Assembly (NCBI GenBank): GCA_031972835.1
Contig: DALYDX010000020.1
Location: 1-12,998, forward strand
Direction of reading: 5' to 3'
Length of the DNA stretch: 12,998 nt
DNA from: CAZLWF01 sp031972835
GTDB lineage: Bacteria; Patescibacteriota; Minisyncoccia; Phycocordibacterales; UBA9973
Position 1 is the stretch's first letter. Every line of letters begins with the position of its first letter. The notes under the pieces are model-generated. The model did not search any database. It saw only the letters and a program-made list of their open reading frames with translations, and was not told where the DNA came from. Positions 12,389 to 12,998 of the stretch are shown here, one piece after another. A program made the position numbers and the translations under genes.

Positions 12389-12998
12389 AATTGAATTATT
12401 CCACGACCAGCTTCCGCTAGCCGTGCCTTGTTACGACTTAGTCCCTGTCACTGATTTTACCTTAGGCCCTCCAATGGAGAGATTTCGGGTACCACCAGCT
12501 CCCTTGACTTGACGGGCGGTGAGTACAAGACTCGAGAACGTATTCACCGCAGTATGTCTGACCTGCGATTACTAGCAATTCCAACTTCAAGAGGTCGAGT
12601 TGCAGACCTCTATCCGAACTGAGGCGGCTTTTATAACGATTGGCTCAGGGTTACCCCGTCGCGACGCGTTGTAGCCGTCATTGTATTATGTGTGTAGCCC
12701 AGGATATCAAAGGGTCATGCTGACCTGGCGTCATCCTCTCCTTCCTCCCAGAACTTTATGCACGAAAATAAATTCATGAACAAAGTTCTGGGCGGTCTCG
12801 TGTGACAAATATAACACACGACGAGGGTTGCGTTCGTTACCCCACTTAAGGGAACAATTCAAACCACGAACTGACGACGGCCATGCAACACCTGCCTACT
12901 AGTCTTGCGAGGGCTCCAGTTTCTTGGAGCTTTCACGTAGGTGTCAAACCCTGGTGAGGTTCTTCGTTTACCATCGAATTAAACCACATAATCCACTG
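12389..12998 (-). rRNA. rrs: 16S ribosomal RNA, 3' part, divergent; 5' part beyond window
   Basis: Matches the 3' 40 percent of bacterial 16S, from about E. coli position 935 to the end. Landmarks on the displayed strand: GAATTAAACCACATAATCCACTG at the edge region, GGTTGCGTTCGTTACC, GACGTCATCC-like GGCGTCATCCTC, TGTGTGTAGCCCAGG, GATTACTAGCAATTCC, TTGACGGGCGGTGAGTACA and CTTGTTACGACTTAG. Helix 45 is intact (12402-12425) with the GGAA loop that KsgA methylates. Differences from the norm: helix 40 is enlarged (12747-12792), helix 39 is shortened, and the 3' tail after helix 45 has no CCUCC. The end at 12389 is set by the normal 12-13 nt tail length and is not certain. Downstream come three hairpins and a terminator, and no 23S. 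Confidence 0.95.

Noticed and set aside
1..12998. CRISPR array, insertion sequence, integrase attachment site or tRNA gene
   Set aside because: No regularly spaced repeats, transposase or integrase motifs, terminal inverted repeats or T-arm/anticodon cloverleaf were seen on either strand.

Overview
The window most resembles a low-GC genome of the Candidate Phyla Radiation (Patescibacteria, Parcubacteria-like). The reasons are a divergent 16S rRNA, a short SecA (827 residues), a vitamin-B12-dependent class II ribonucleotide reductase, many single-gene transcription units and almost no Shine-Dalgarno sites. Lineage is inferred from gene content and style, not from a tree. The standard genetic code fits: the long genes use GGN glycine codons and contain no internal TGA.

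Layout. Minus strand, 1-1722: a C-terminally truncated gene for a secreted protein of unknown function, then a secreted glucosaminidase-like cell-wall hydrolase. The hydrolase has two stacked promoters and a folded leader with a terminator-like hairpin. Minus strand, 1727-4327: secA with its own terminator and promoter. 4346-5102 is a dense non-coding block. It holds a 21-codon lysine/alanine ORF with a folded leader, a nearly pure A/T stretch next to a perfect DnaA box, and a complete transcription unit for an unassigned structured RNA of about 290 nt. Minus strand, 5105-6893: an FAD-dependent DAO-family oxidoreductase and, upstream of it, the RNase P RNA.

Plus strand, 6887-8878: three unrecognised genes in a row, each with its own promoter and terminator. 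The second and third share an identical 56-bp promoter/leader. Minus strand, 8895-11300: the ribonucleotide reductase nrdJ, with a paired repeat over its promoter and a DnaA-box-like site beside it. Minus strand, 11475-12171: a putative lipoprotein of unknown function. Minus strand, 12195-12998: the 3' part of 16S rRNA, a hairpin-rich trailer and a terminator. No 23S rRNA, 5S rRNA or tRNA follows the 16S within the window.

How it fits together. The 16S 3' tail just after helix 45 lacks the CCUCC anti-Shine-Dalgarno core. In agreement, most genes here have no Shine-Dalgarno site, and several have a -10 box so close to the start codon that the mRNA would be leaderless or carry only about 10 nt of leader. 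Translation initiation and the unassigned RNA at 4781-5067 are the two most interesting aspects of the window. The rest is housekeeping (protein export, RNA processing, dNTP synthesis) mixed with envelope and unknown accessory genes.
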